Source of the DNA: Pascua guehoae
Lineage: Eukaryota > Basidiomycota > Tremellomycetes > Trichosporonales > Trichosporonaceae
Assembly (NCBI GenBank): GCA_001600415.1
Contig: BCJX01000001.1
Span: 3,214,104-3,278,103, forward strand
Direction of reading: 5' to 3'
DNA length: 64,000 bases
In this document: in pieces, positions 12,701 through 23,878 of the stretch
Layout: every line of letters begins with the position of its first letter
How positions within the stretch are numbered: the stretch's first letter is position 1
Notes under the pieces: model-generated
Told to the model about the DNA's origin: nothing
Seen by the model: the letters and a program-made list of their open reading frames with translations, nothing else
Database searches by the model: none
Program-made: the position numbers and the translations under genes

Positions 12701-15700
12701 CGCGGGCTGGTAGGTGCGTACGGCGAGTACTCCTGCGTCCGCTGGGGCTGTGCAGGCTTGGACGGGGCACGCGTCGAGCTCGGCGCATACGGGTTGTATG
12801 GGTCCTGCTGGGAAGTTGACGTACTGCTAGTCGTTCGGTGGTGTGCTGCACCAGTCGCGGGCACACCGTAGTCTCCATTCTGAGGCTGGTGAGATCCCGA
12901 GGGTCGAGGGAACTCGCCAGACGTGCGGCTGTCTATGCGTGTGAACTCGCTCGACCGGCGGAACTCGCCCGAAGTGCGTCCATGGTCGACCGAACGGCGA
13001 GACGCCGGAGGCTGTGATGGATGCGACGCTGGCGCAGGTGCGTACGGATTGAAGTCGGCCGAATGGGCTGGAAGTGAGGCGCGCTTCTGCGGGCTGGAGG
13101 CTGAGTGACTCAGTGCTTGAGAGCTGCTGGGCGCGTACGGGTCCGATGGTGGTGCAGCTGGCTTCGAAGATGGCGCGTATGGGTTATACTCTGCGGGCGC
13201 CGTAGAGGCCGCCTTGGGAGCGTACGGGTCGCCAACGGGAAGAGTTGCAGCCCTGGGCGGCGAGCGGAGCGGGGCGTGCTCATACCTCGGCGTCGTCTGG
13301 GCAGACGAAGGGAGGTACGCCGACGGCTCGTAACCCGACTGCTCTGGTGCGGGTTTACCTTGGGCCGGAGGCTTGGGAGCCGCCTTCTGCGGTGTTGGCG
13401 GTGCAGCTTGACGAGGGGGCGGAGGCATGGCTCGAATCTCTTCCTCGGGCTCCTCTGCCCATTCAGCGCCGCCCTCGGGGTCAAACTCTTCGTGCAGCGA
13501 CTTGGCAACAGGTGGGCCACGGGGCGGTTTGGCCTGCTCGGACTGCTCGACGTCTCGGCTCTCTTGGCCGTGCTCGACTTCTGGCTCCTCTTCCTTGTCC
13601 TTGTGCTCCAGATCGTTCACAGCCGAGAACGACATGATAGTCGCCTCCTGCCGGAGCGGGCTGGCGACGCGGGGTGGGTGGGACGCCTGCGTGGGCGAGC
13701 TGAAGCCGAAGCGTGGTGGTGAGGTAGGGGGCACCACTGCCTCGGCACGAGGCGGAGTCTGCTGGCGGGGCGGCGGCGATTCACGACGCGGTGGAGTGGA
13801 GGGGCGGGCGGCGAAGGCGGGCATGGGTGACGACCTGCGCGATGGTGGGCCCTTGGGAGGCGGCGGTGCACTAAGTCCCAGAGATTGCCCACCCGTCGAT
13901 GCATACTGAGAGGGGATGGGTGGCACGGGAGGAGCTCCGGGTGGGGCTGACGCTGCGAGTGCAGCGGATCCAGCCGGAAGCGGGCTGGTTGCGGACGGAG
14001 GAGACACAAAGGCGGGCTTTGACGAGTGGCGGCTCGGTGGGCGTGATAAGCTGCGGAGCGGGGGATCAAAGCTCGTCGGCTTTGGTGGGTGCTGGCTCGA
14101 GGCCGTCGCGGGGCGCTGGGGCGGCTTGACGGGCGGCGAAGTGGCACGCTGGCCATAGGGCTCGACGCTGTAACCAGGTGCTGTTGGGGGTGGGTCGTAG
14201 GCCGATGTCGACGGCCCGTAGCTCTTTGCGCGTGCAAACTGCGGCGGTGCTGTAGGAGGCTGAGGTGCTTGTTGGGACTGTTGTGGCTGCTGCGGTTCGT
14301 TCGGGAGAGCATACGGGTCACGCACAGGAGACATCAACGGCGCGTTTACGCCAGGCGGAGACATAAGTTGGGTAGACTGGCTTGGCGGCGGTGACTTGAT
14401 CGAGTGCGATCCCGACATGGAGCGCCGAGGCGGTGCCGACGGTGGGGGTGGAGGTGACTTTGATGCGCCGGGTGGTGCGTGAGGCGCGGCCGCTGACGAA
14501 GCCGCTGTAAAGCCCATGGGAGCCGCAAGGGGGGCGGGGCGGTGGAAACTCTTCTGTGGTTTCAGAACTGGTGGGTCGAAAGCCGTCGGCTGCATGCGCT
14601 TCAGCGGCTCGGCCTTCTTCACAGCCGGTGGTGACACCGAAGGACCGGGCGGGGCGGCGTACGATTGGGCAACGGGCTGCGTCTGGGGAGCGTATGGGTT
14701 GTATGGTGTGGCGGCAGTGACCCCATAGCCTTGTGGTTGCGCCGCCGGGGTGTATGGCGAGGCACCACCGTACGACCCGTACGACACCGAACGAGCTGCA
14801 CCTGCTGCTGGGGCAACGTATGGAGAAGCGCGCGCCAACGCTGGAGTGTAGAGACCCGCTGTGGCGTTGGCCGCAGGCTGTTGCGGGGCGTATCCCGTTG
14901 GACCTGTGGCCGCGTAAGGCGCAGCAGGTGCGTACGGGTTGACCGCAGCCGGCGCCGGCGCCAACGGCTGGTAGGGGTTTGGGGGTGTCGCCTGGGCAGG
15001 AGGCGCGTAAGGAGAGGGCGCAGGAGGAGCAGCCGGAGCAGCCGGAACGTACGGGTTCAACGGCGCGGTAGGCCCAGCGGAGGCGGGCGGCGCATATGGG
15101 TTGGGGGCGGAGGCGGTAACCGGAGCAGCTGGTGTCTCGGGCACAGGGGTGCGTCTAGCAGCGTTCTCGGACTGCTGCTTGGCAGCATCGCTCAACAGGG
15201 ACTGGCGAACGGCCTCGCGTTCCTCGTCGGTGTACCAATGCCATCGGTCTTCGTTGTCGTACCATCCCTCAGGCACCTGGTCATCGTCGAAAGGCATTGT
15301 GGTGTCGTCGGCGACCAAAGACGCGGAGGGCGCGGCAGCTGTGGTTTCGGCTGTGGCAGCAGCAGCAGTCGCAACAGTTGCAGCGGTAACAGCTGCGGCG
15401 GCGGCGGCGCGTGGAAGTCTTGGAGATGAAGGCATATCGGTACGGCCAAGGTCTAGCGTGTCGTCAAAGCTGGTGTCGACGAGCCAGTCTGACGAGTCTG
15501 AAAACATGCTTTGGATGGACGTATCACCCGCATCTGCACCTGTTTTCGGCGGAGACTTGGACGTGGCCGCCTGTGATGGCGTGGCCAGTGGCGTCGGTTG
15601 AAACGCGGCCGGGCCCGAGGCGGCGGCGTCGGTTGGACGGTCCGTGCGAGATGTTTCGGCGGCCCTGTTTGGTTCCTCCTGGCCAATGTTGAAGAGATCA

Positions 15701-18027
15701 TCCCCATCGTCCGCGAAAAGCGCGGCTGCAGTGGCTGGTGCAGGGTGTGCGGCCGCCGGAACTGAAGGGGTATAGGGGCTGACGGCGCGTGCAGGGGCAG
15801 AGACAGCCTTCACCTTGGCAGCGCTGCTGTCCTTGTCGCTGGCTCCAATGTCGAAAACAGCATCGTCGCCGGCAAAGAACGACTGTGCAGTGGGTGCAGT
15901 GCTGGACGCGAAAGGCGGTTGCGCTTTTTGATCCGAAGCCGCGATAGGCCATGACGCGACCGCAGTCTCGGGCTCGCTGTGGCCAATGTCAAAGGCCCCA
16001 TCATCGCCAGCAAACAGGGCAGCCGCGCTCGTCGGCGCGGCCTTGGGCTTCGCAGGGCTCGCCGTACTGGATCCGATGTCAAACGCAGGCGAGCTGTCGT
16101 CATCCGCAAAGAACGCCTGAGCCGTCGTCGTCGTCACAGCAGATGGTTCCTCTTTGGATGTTGGGACAGACGAAGCAGGTGCCGCAGAGGCAGGAGCGTC
16201 AGGCTCGCTTTCGATAGGCTCCTTGGCTGCAGCGGGTGCTGGAGAGTCGTCTTTGGGGGCCTCCATTGGTGCGCCAATGTCAAACGCACTGTCGTCGTCG
16301 TCGCCAAACAGCTCGGCCGCGCTGCGGGATGCGGTAGAAACAGGAGGGGCAGTTGTGGAAGCCGCAGGAGCCGCTGTGGCGCCAGCAGTGGTTGTGGTGG
16401 CCGCAGCGGCGGCAGGAGCAGGGGGAGCGGACGCAGCAGCCGGGGCAGCAACCGTAGCCGGGGACGGCGCATCCTTTGTCGCCCCAAAGTCGAACGGACT
16501 ATCATCGTCCTCGTCGGCAAACAGGGCTGCCGCACTTCGAGGTGCGTCTGATGTCGAAGGCGCCGAAGATTGAGTATGCGCAGCAGCTTTGGTCTCTGCC
16601 TCAGCTGCGGCAGCATACAGACTAGCCATAGCAGAAGCCGATGGTGCCGCTTCGTCCCTTGTCAGACCGAGGCTCTGGCGCTCATGTTCTGCGCCGGCAG
16701 CAGCGACAGCGCTGTCAACATCGCCCGTAAACGTAGCCAACTCGTCGTCGTTGTTAGCCCACGATGCGAACGCCGGTGTCGAGTCCTCGCCTGCCGGGGC
16801 CGTCACAGGTGCCCATGCTGGCGCCGACGGCTCTGGCCCACGCGCTCCGTGGCTGTCGGCCGCTTCGTGCTGGCGTGCATACTCGCGCGCATGCTCTGCG
16901 CCTGCAGCGTCCATTGCGTTGTCAATGCCGCCAGTAAAGCTAGCAAGCGCATCGTCTTCGTTCTCCCACGAAGCGACCGCCGGCTGTGAGGCTTCTCCTG
17001 CAGGAGCAGGAGCGGCCTGCTCCTCAGTCTTCAGTAGACTCGGTTTGCCGTCAACGAAGTCGGCGTTGGGGTCGACAATGTTGAAGGACATGCTTTCAGC
17101 GTCGTCGGCAAAGAGCGCGGCGCTGTACGTCGGCATGGGTGCAGGAACGCCCATCTCAGGCTCGACGCGGGGCGAGGACAGATTGTCGCCAAAGTTTGGC
17201 TGCTCGTCGGTGTCGGCGGGAGCAGGAGCAGAGTCGTCTTGGGGAGCAGAGTCGAGGAATTCGGCCCGCGGGTCAGTAATGTCGAGCGCCATACCCTCAG
17301 CGTCATCGGCGAAGAGCTCGGTGCCATACTTGGGCATCTGAGCAGGCACACCCATCTCCGGCTCGACTGGGGGCGTAGGGGGATGGTCACCAAAGTTTGG
17401 CTGCTCCTGGGCTGCATTGGACGAGTCGATCGGAGTGACCTCTGCCTCGCGCGTTGGAGGTGGTGGGGCAGTCGTTGCCGGTGTGACTGGCGCGACGGGC
17501 GCTGCTGACGCGGCAGGCTGCTCTAGCTCCACTGGCTCCGCAGGTACGATAGGTTTAGCCGGCGACGGAGGAGTCGGAGCCGATGCTGCCTTGGGCACCT
17601 CCGAAGGTCCAGAGGCGGCGTGGTCGGACGCCGCCGGGACAGACGTGGCGGGGGTGGACATGGCGGGTGAATCACCAAACGTAGGCAAAGTCGACGATGG
17701 TGGTCCTGGCTCGGCAATCGGAGAGAGCGCCGGGTCTTCAACGGTACGCACACCGAGAGTGTCGGGCTCAAGTGTGGGAGTCGCCGACCCGCTCGACGAC
17801 GCCGAGACGGACCTCGTGAGGGCGGAGCCCTTCTTCTTCTTCTTCTTTTTCTTCTTCTTCTTCTTGGTGCTGCTGGAATCGGTGGCGCCAGCGTCGGGAA
17901 CCGGCGCGCCAGACACACCAGGTGTTGTGGGTGGGACGCTTGGTGGAGGCGTGGTCAATGCGGCATGACCGGATAGGGTAGTGGAGAGTGGGACCTTTGG
18001 TGGGTCAGAGGCGGGCGGAGCGCTCAT
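9721..18027 (-). CDS. SEC16: COPII coat assembly scaffold SEC16
   Basis: ER exit-site scaffold that recruits COPII coat proteins. Three exons (12023-18027, 11451-11975, 9721-11404) join in phase to about 2.7 thousand residues. The start MSAPPASDPPKVPLS was chosen at 18027; an in-frame ATG 15 codons upstream is possible. The long N-terminal part is low complexity, with a poly-Lys run, acidic LFADD...FDIG repeats and many NPYAP-type repeats. The motif VPEGWYDNEDRWHWYTDEE sits between the two repeat zones. The conserved central domain begins near PLGRCAPAARNIPLAVFGFGG and spans both introns (AQVCFLLSPNSPFSDM across the second). The C terminus has DNSMVFDPDLKRWVFKG and ends NKYVDILQ, both typical of SEC16. 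The protein is longer than yeast Sec16, mainly through the repeats. Confidence 0.93.
12540..15120 (-). repeat. SEC16 NPYAP/DPYAP-type amino-acid repeats
   Basis: Within SEC16 exon 1 the translated minus strand carries many copies of a short motif of the form (N/D/S)PYAP, for example NPYAPPAS, NPYVPAAP, SPYAPPAQ, DPYAPSSS and FNPYAPAP. They form two clusters, about 14.7-15.1 kb and 12.6-13.2 kb, embedded in Pro/Ala/Ser-rich sequence. Function is unknown; such motifs could be multivalent binding sites. Confidence 0.8.
15678..17400 (-). repeat. SEC16 acidic LFADD...F(D/N)IG repeats
   Basis: Eight spaced copies of an acidic, Phe-containing motif in SEC16 exon 1: LFADDAEGMALDI, LFADDAESMSFNI, LFADEDDDSPFDFG, LFGDDDDSAFDIG, FFADDDSSPAFDIG, LFAGDDGAFDIG, FFAGDDAVFDIG and LFADDGDDLFNIG. 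Two larger duplications underlie part of the array: a unit starting QPNFGD (17.03-17.41 kb, two copies) and one starting ASW(E/A)N(E/N)DD (16.68-16.99 kb, two copies). Confidence 0.85.
17829..17868 (-). repeat. AAG-type microsatellite encoding poly-Lys in SEC16
   Basis: A CTT/CTTTTT run on the plus strand encodes about 13 consecutive lysines close to the SEC16 N terminus. It is an in-frame trinucleotide repeat, so its length may vary between strains. Confidence 0.85.
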
Positions 18028-19843
18028 GATACCCCCTGCCTTGTGGGAAGAGCAGAGTCGAGGCCGGGACAAATGGAGGCGACGGCGACGACCTTGGAGT
18101 GGTGGTGGTGAGGGGTGGGATAATGCTGGTTGGTGGTGCCCAGCTCGACATCATCTTGCCATGACACGTTACATGGCTGGTTACGCCGGGGGCTAGTTGC
18201 CGGCCAAGCAAGGGGAGAGGGGATTAGGCCTGGTGAATTAGGCTTGTGCTAATTCATTGGTACTGATGCGTGCCTAATGAGGGAAACAGAGGGCATGTTG
18301 GTGCCTGATAACCGAGGCCACGCGGGTGGATCCTTGGCCCCGTGGATCGATGCGTGTGCTGCATCCAACCAATTAGGACATTACATTTTTCCGAAGTACC
18401 CGGGGTAGATGGGTTTAATAGGACATTGACATGCCAATGGCGTTGGGTGGTCACCGTGCATGCCATGGCCCCTTTGAACCCTTATTACTTTTCACGCGCT
18501 ATATCCACTCCACCCAACTTGACTTCCTTCTCTGCTCCATGCCCTATCCCCTGCAGTCGTGGGCTTGTGCTGCTTGTGCCGCTTGTGGCCATGTGGCTGC
18601 TGTACCAATGTGCTGACCTACACTCATTTGCATGGTGCGGCGTTAGCAGAGAATAGTGTGCAGCATGGTAGCTGGTACTACTCTAGTTCGGCAGCATGGC
18701 CTGTTTTGCCTGCAGTTCGCTTTGCTTGCTTTTGCACGCTTGCAGGGAAAATTGGGACGAGGTTACGAGAGATGGAGGAAAAGAGTCGAGAGCCAGGCCT
18801 TGGCATCAACGCATGCGGTTAACGACGTCAGGCCAGTTCAGGGCAAAGGTAATCAATAATCCTGCAGGGTCTTGGCAACAGAGGCAAGGTGACTTTCAAT
18901 CGCATCCCAGAAGGCAACAAAAAAAAACGTGTGCTTTGGGTAGGGTGCGCACGGGCCTGGCAGCACGGTGGCAGTGCATACGGCTACAAAGCAAGGAAGG
19001 AACCAGAAATATATGCTGAGTGATGCAGACTCGACTTTTTAGCCAAACCGTTAACCGTTGGTCCCTGAACTGGACCCAGACCCAGACACCAAAACCGCAT
19101 GCAGCCAGCCCGCATGCGCCGCAAGGCCGCAAACGGGGGTGAGGGGGGTACCCCCTGCGTGCCAGGCTGGAAGGTGGCACCCATCCATCCAAGGATGCGT
19201 TTTCGTTCGTCGTTGCCACTGTTGCTCTCTTTGGCATCACACCACCTTCCCACGAAGAGGTGTATCGAGTATCGCTTTACGCGTGCTCAATCCCTCTCCT
19301 TGGCACATCCCTGCCGCCTCCCTCCCCCCCTTTCTCCTCGCATACGACCCGCCGTCGCGCACGCACGACCGACTTGGCCTTTGCGAACAACAATAGCCAA
19401 AGTCGAACACGAGCGCTGCGCCTTTTTGTACGGCGCGTGTTTACTGCAGAGGAGAGAAACCCCCCCCCCCCCCCTCCCCACTGTCTGGTCCTGTGTCATC
19501 CCCCTTCTCCGTCTCTCGCGCGAAACGAGGACAGTGTCGGGGTCTGCACGTTCCGCACACTTCACCGACAAAACCGGTCCCTCGACCTCTCCGTCGATAC
19601 CGCTCCCTGCCTTGCTCAGAAGGCAGCGGTGGTACGATAGCGCCTTCGTCGCTGGTGCCCTCTTTCACCCCATCGCATCGCGTCGAGTCGCCTACCGCAC
19701 CGACCCCCGCGGCAGCACACGGCGTCGGCTCGTGATCCATTCGAGTCGTCTCTCTCAACTTCCGCTGTGGTGTCGAGCAACGCGCTCCTCCACGACTGAG
19801 GTCCTCAAACAACCTCACCTTCCTTCCTTTTCCTCCGCCCCCG

Positions 19844-19888
<45 letters not shown>

Positions 19889-20017
19889 CTTCCTGGTGAC
19901 GCGTCGAGCCCCACCCCGTCCTCGGCGTTCCCCCCCCGCAGCCTTCCCACCCCCATCCCCCTTCCCCTCCCCCCTCACACCCCCACCCCTTGCCCTTGCA
20001 CACGCAATACAGCAACC
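18028..20017. promoter_or_regulatory. Divergent intergenic region, SEC16 / cyclin-like gene
   Basis: About 2 kb between two divergent start codons. It contains C-rich pyrimidine DNA toward the + strand gene, including a 15-base C run at 19460-19474 and the 44-base run at 19844-19887. No protein or tRNA gene is recognisable; short open frames here show no family resemblance. Probably promoters plus a long 5' leader of the downstream gene. Confidence 0.5.
19844..19887 (+). repeat. (C)44 homopolymer upstream of the cyclin-like gene
   Basis: Forty-four consecutive C, ending 130 bases before the start codon at 20018. It is probably in the 5' leader or a leader intron, on the coding strand of the downstream gene. 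Confidence 0.95.
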
Positions 20018-23000
20018 ATGTCTGTGTTGGTGCAGCACCCTGTTCCCACGGGCCGACTTCCCCTGACGATATCGACGCGGCCCACGTTGCAGCAGCAGCA
20101 CACTACGTCACAGCCGTCGACTGGCTTTGTCGATCACATCGAGACACCTCTTGAGACCCCCGCTACAGGTTCTTCTCAGTTTAACACCCCCATCGATGCG
20201 CAACTGATCACACCTGTCAACAACCCACAAGTTGAGACTGTACTGCAGCTGTTCAACAACATGCCGCACTCGGATCAAGAGCTGCGCCGATTTGTGCAGC
20301 AGCAACAGCTGCTTGCAGATCTCCTTGCCGACATTGACAACACCGAGTCGGCACGCAAGTCGCAGGACCAACGTCGTCGCCAGCACCTTACGATGACGAC
20401 ACTTCGTCGCGCCCTTCCGGACCGCATCCAGCTTATGCGCCACAAGGCCGGCCAAGACACCGACGAGCACCAGCGCCTCGATTCCTTTGTTCACGCCTGG
20501 AACACCGTCGACTCGTGGTACGACAACCGCAACGGCAACATTGTCACCGAGCAGCAGCCTTGTTCTGGAGCACCCACCACCTCGTTTACCGCCAAGGCGA
20601 ATCACGCGTCCACTCGCACCGTGCAAGCCTCTGTGCCATGCGCTGCCCGCGCTCGGGCTCCGTCGCATGGGGCGGCCTCTATGGTGCCTCCTGCCTCTGG
20701 GTGTATGTCGTTGTGCTCTAGTGGGAGTGCTTGGCTGACCGTGCCAGCTGTTCTCGAGGGTCCTCACAGTGGCCGCGCGACAGGCCATGAGGTGCCCATC
20801 AGGTACGAGCACGGTGGCTTGGGACCTCGCCACGTCTCGCAGGGTAACATGCCTTCTCGTCCTTCCTTCCCCCCCACCCACACCACCAACACCACTCATG
20901 TTCCGTCTCGTTTTTGCGCCGACGTTTTTTCCGGCGCCACCTCATTTACGTCCTCGTATAATACCACTGTTTCTAGTGTTTCGGTTCCATGCGCCTCTGG
21001 CGCCCCTGCCGACGGCTCGTGCGCGGCAGAAGCATTCGGCGCCCAACGCGGCGGTCCGACCATGTTCCTCCATCCGACTTCCACGACCATGGAGCAGCCC
21101 GCGCATCTTGTCAACACTCACGCGGGCTCGAACAACCTCCACCAACAGAACGTGTACTGGAACAACGGCCCTGCTCACACCGCATCCGTCAACCCGTTTG
21201 CGGCTGGCAACAGCGCCGCCACCCAGCAGCCTCTGACCAATGTCAACCCCAACGTTATCACGCCTACCCCCAACGTTGAGCGGCGCGACACTCCCTCGCG
21301 CCACATTTACGGCCACAAGGCTCTCGCTCTCCCCGACAGCCGTGAGAGCCCGGCGTTTTATGATCACAAGGTCCGTCGTCTGCGAGACTCTGCGTACTGG
21401 AAAAAGAAGCACGCATCTATCGGAGGCGTCACGAGCACGACCACTTCGACTCCCAGCAACGTCACGCAGACCAACGCGTCCCGACCCCTGCGCGGCAACT
21501 TTGGTGAGAAGATCAACACCGAGGCCGCCGTCCCGATCCGCAACGACACTGGTGGCTGGTCGACTGCACTTCCCCAGAAGGCGCACCGTGCCACGTGTGA
21601 TGCCGCCGGCTTCCCCAGCAGTGTCCCTATGTCGGACCCGACCATTGTTCCTGGCGGTGACGCTTCTTCTTCCTTCCCCACCACCCTGGTCAAGAATACC
21701 CATCACAACAATGCACCAACCAACGATCAACTCAACACTGCTCTGTTTGCCACTACGACAACCGGCAACACCAACAGTGAGCAGATCGACTTTGGCAGCC
21801 TCAACTGTGCGGGACACTTTGGAGCTGCAGCGGCAGCTCCTTTCAACCCGCATCACGCCTCTGCCGGCCCGCCTGGCCACTGGGGTCGTCCTGGTGTTCC
21901 CCCGATCCAGGACTTTGCGGGCACTCTCCACGGTGATACTGTCGGTAACGACGGTGAAACCACCTTCTTCGACGCCGAAGAGGACCTGAGTTTCGTCGAG
22001 CGTATCATCTCCGACGACGAGTCGCCGCATCCGAGTCCCATTGGCATCGATGCCTCTGGTGGCAACGAGGTGACGCCACCGATCGACGCCTCGACGTACG
22101 CCAAGCCAATGATGCGTATCGCCAGTGGTGGCGGTCGGCCCATGAGCCTGACCTACCCGCCTGGTCTCTACCCCAACTACCATGGCGACGCGATCACTTC
22201 CGCTGCGCACGTTGCCCCACACCCTACTGGCGCGGCCCCCATCAACACCAGTGGTTACCGCACTCCTGTGGTCGCTTCCAAGGAGGCGCTCTACGCCATC
22301 GGCCACTGGCTTGCGTCGCACATTGTGGGTCGGCTCGTGCATGTGAACGCCGCGCTTGGCAGCGACTCGGATGTCGTCGCCACCAGTGGCAACAAGAGGA
22401 CGTCGTGGCCTCTTCCGTCTACTATGCGCTCGCCCGCGCTGTCGCGCCGTTCGTACCCGACCGACCCATACGGAGTGCTCAACACGCATGGTTACACTTC
22501 GGGTACTTTTAAGCCGCACCGCGACTTTGCCATGTTTGTCAACCACTTGATCGACGCCCATGACATCCCAGCCGAGGTCCTGGTATGCGCGGTGTGGTAC
22601 CTGGACCGCCTCCCTGTTCACGACATTGACGGCGAGCGCGGCATCCGCTTCCGCCAACTTTTGTGCAACATTCCTCCTCAAGAGACGTTTGGTATCGAAC
22701 GTCGCCTGCTGTTCATCACCCTTCTCTTGGCCGGCATTGCAGTTACCGACGAGCCGTGCTTTACTCCTCCCTGGAGCGAGGCGACCGGCGTCCCCAAAGT
22801 CGATGGCGCCCAGCTCAAGACGGAGGCCATCATGTGCCTCCACCAACGCGGCTCTATCGCTCTGCGCCCTGAAACCTGGCTCAACCACTGCACGGCCGTC
22901 TACTCTGGTCTCTCCAAGATGACCCTCGACCACCAGATGGGATGGCTCCTGCTTGATGTGTGCCACCGCATGTCTGCAAACGCACGCGAGTGTGTCGATG

Positions 23001-23878
23001 TCGACAATGCGACCAGGGCGCGGCACTCGGCTACCATGGACGCCCTGAACATGGGCGGGAACGCAGCGGCGATCCACGCACTCAGGGCATATGTCGACGT
23101 CTCCCAGATGCCCTCTCCTGTGCACATCGCACCCGAAGCGTTCCCCGACGCCCCGGCGGTCGCGCCCATGATCGTCGATGTTACCGAGGACTCGACTGTG
23201 CGCAAGGGCAAGGATGTGTACGCACCGTTTGATGGTGCCCCCGAGTTCCCCGACCCGTTCTTTGAGGATGACGACGATGACGACTCGCTCCCGCCGCCGC
23301 CTCCTTGCCCCTCCCGCCGCGCCTCTACCCCACAGCAGGTCGTTGCCGCCAAACAAGACGCTACTGGTCCCAACGGCGACGACGACCAGAGCAGCTGCTC
23401 GGACGAACAGTTCCTCGAGTACGACGGCGCAGTGCCGTTCCCGGGCCCGCGCATGTTCAAGACTCACGGCGGATCCACTACACCTCCTCTCGAGCGCCGC
23501 AACTCGCTTCTTTCCAACGGCACGATGGGGAGCTCTGGCCCGACGACGCCGGTGCTTGAGCGCGTCCGCTCGTGGCGCGCCTCGCTCGAGGTCCCGGTCG
23601 CAGCCGACCCCACTGGCCCGTCAATCGCCTCGCGCTTCCGCTCTGTGCCGATGGTGCCCCTCTCGAGCGGCAACGGGAGCAGCTTCAACGGCAGCCAGTG
23701 GCGTGTGGTCAGTGGCGCCAGTGGCGATGCCCCCTTTGCCGACGACTTCCTCGCCCCCTTTACCCCTGAGAAGAAGGCCAAGGCGCCGCATCACCCGTAC
23801 CAGTACCACACCGTTACTGGCGCTCGCCCTTCGCGCTTCTCCTCAAACGTGGGCTTCGGCTTCTTTGCCAAGCGCTAG
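20018..23878 (+). CDS. Large intronless protein with a cyclin-box-like segment
   Basis: A single open frame of 1286 residues without introns, unusual among these intron-rich neighbours. About residues 830-970 resemble the N-terminal cyclin fold of PCL/Pho80-type fungal cyclins: FAMFVNHLIDAHDIPAEVL, then CAVWYLDRLP, RRLLFITLLLAGIAV (where cyclins have LxxAxxVLAxKYxDD), PPWSEATGV and IALRPETWLNHC. The N-terminal 800 residues are Thr/Asn/Ser/Pro-rich, with an early helical part (LFNNMPHSDQELRRFVQQQ) and a basic patch (RRLRDSAYWKKKHA) around 450-465. After the cyclin-like part come an acidic FEDDDDDDSLPPPPP stretch and LERxxS-type sites (LERRNSLL). The ATG context is good (CAACCATG). The cyclin resemblance is my reading of pattern; no kinase partner or role can be assigned. 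Confidence 0.75.
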   Translation: MSVLVQHPVPTGRLPLTISTRPTLQQQHTTSQPSTGFVDHIETPLETPATGSSQFNTPIDAQLITPVNNPQVETVLQLFNNMPHSDQELRRFVQQQQLLADLLADIDNTESARKSQDQRRRQHLTMTTLRRALPDRIQLMRHKAGQDTDEHQRLDSFVHAWNTVDSWYDNRNGNIVTEQQPCSGAPTTSFTAKANHASTRTVQASVPCAARARAPSHGAASMVPPASGCMSLCSSGSAWLTVPAVLEGPHSGRATGHEVPIRYEHGGLGPRHVSQGNMPSRPSFPPTHTTNTTHVPSRFCADVFSGATSFTSSYNTTVSSVSVPCASGAPADGSCAAEAFGAQRGGPTMFLHPTSTTMEQPAHLVNTHAGSNNLHQQNVYWNNGPAHTASVNPFAAGNSAATQQPLTNVNPNVITPTPNVERRDTPSRHIYGHKALALPDSRESPAFYDHKVRRLRDSAYWKKKHASIGGVTSTTTSTPSNVTQTNASRPLRGNFGEKINTEAAVPIRNDTGGWSTALPQKAHRATCDAAGFPSSVPMSDPTIVPGGDASSSFPTTLVKNTHHNNAPTNDQLNTALFATTTTGNTNSEQIDFGSLNCAGHFGAAAAAPFNPHHASAGPPGHWGRPGVPPIQDFAGTLHGDTVGNDGETTFFDAEEDLSFVERIISDDESPHPSPIGIDASGGNEVTPPIDASTYAKPMMRIASGGGRPMSLTYPPGLYPNYHGDAITSAAHVAPHPTGAAPINTSGYRTPVVASKEALYAIGHWLASHIVGRLVHVNAALGSDSDVVATSGNKRTSWPLPSTMRSPALSRRSYPTDPYGVLNTHGYTSGTFKPHRDFAMFVNHLIDAHDIPAEVLVCAVWYLDRLPVHDIDGERGIRFRQLLCNIPPQETFGIERRLLFITLLLAGIAVTDEPCFTPPWSEATGVPKVDGAQLKTEAIMCLHQRGSIALRPETWLNHCTAVYSGLSKMTLDHQMGWLLLDVCHRMSANARECVDVDNATRARHSATMDALNMGGNAAAIHALRAYVDVSQMPSPVHIAPEAFPDAPAVAPMIVDVTEDSTVRKGKDVYAPFDGAPEFPDPFFEDDDDDDSLPPPPPCPSRRASTPQQVVAAKQDATGPNGDDDQSSCSDEQFLEYDGAVPFPGPRMFKTHGGSTTPPLERRNSLLSNGTMGSSGPTTPVLERVRSWRASLEVPVAADPTGPSIASRFRSVPMVPLSSGNGSSFNGSQWRVVSGASGDAPFADDFLAPFTPEKKAKAPHHPYQYHTVTGARPSRFSSNVGFGFFAKR

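Noticed and set aside
20942..23467. An 841-codon open frame on the minus strand opposite the cyclin-like gene
   Set aside because: It is the mirror of a GC3-rich coding frame. The plus frame has a recognisable cyclin-like segment and a proper start, while the minus frame has Arg/Val/Gly-rich shadow composition and no family resemblance.
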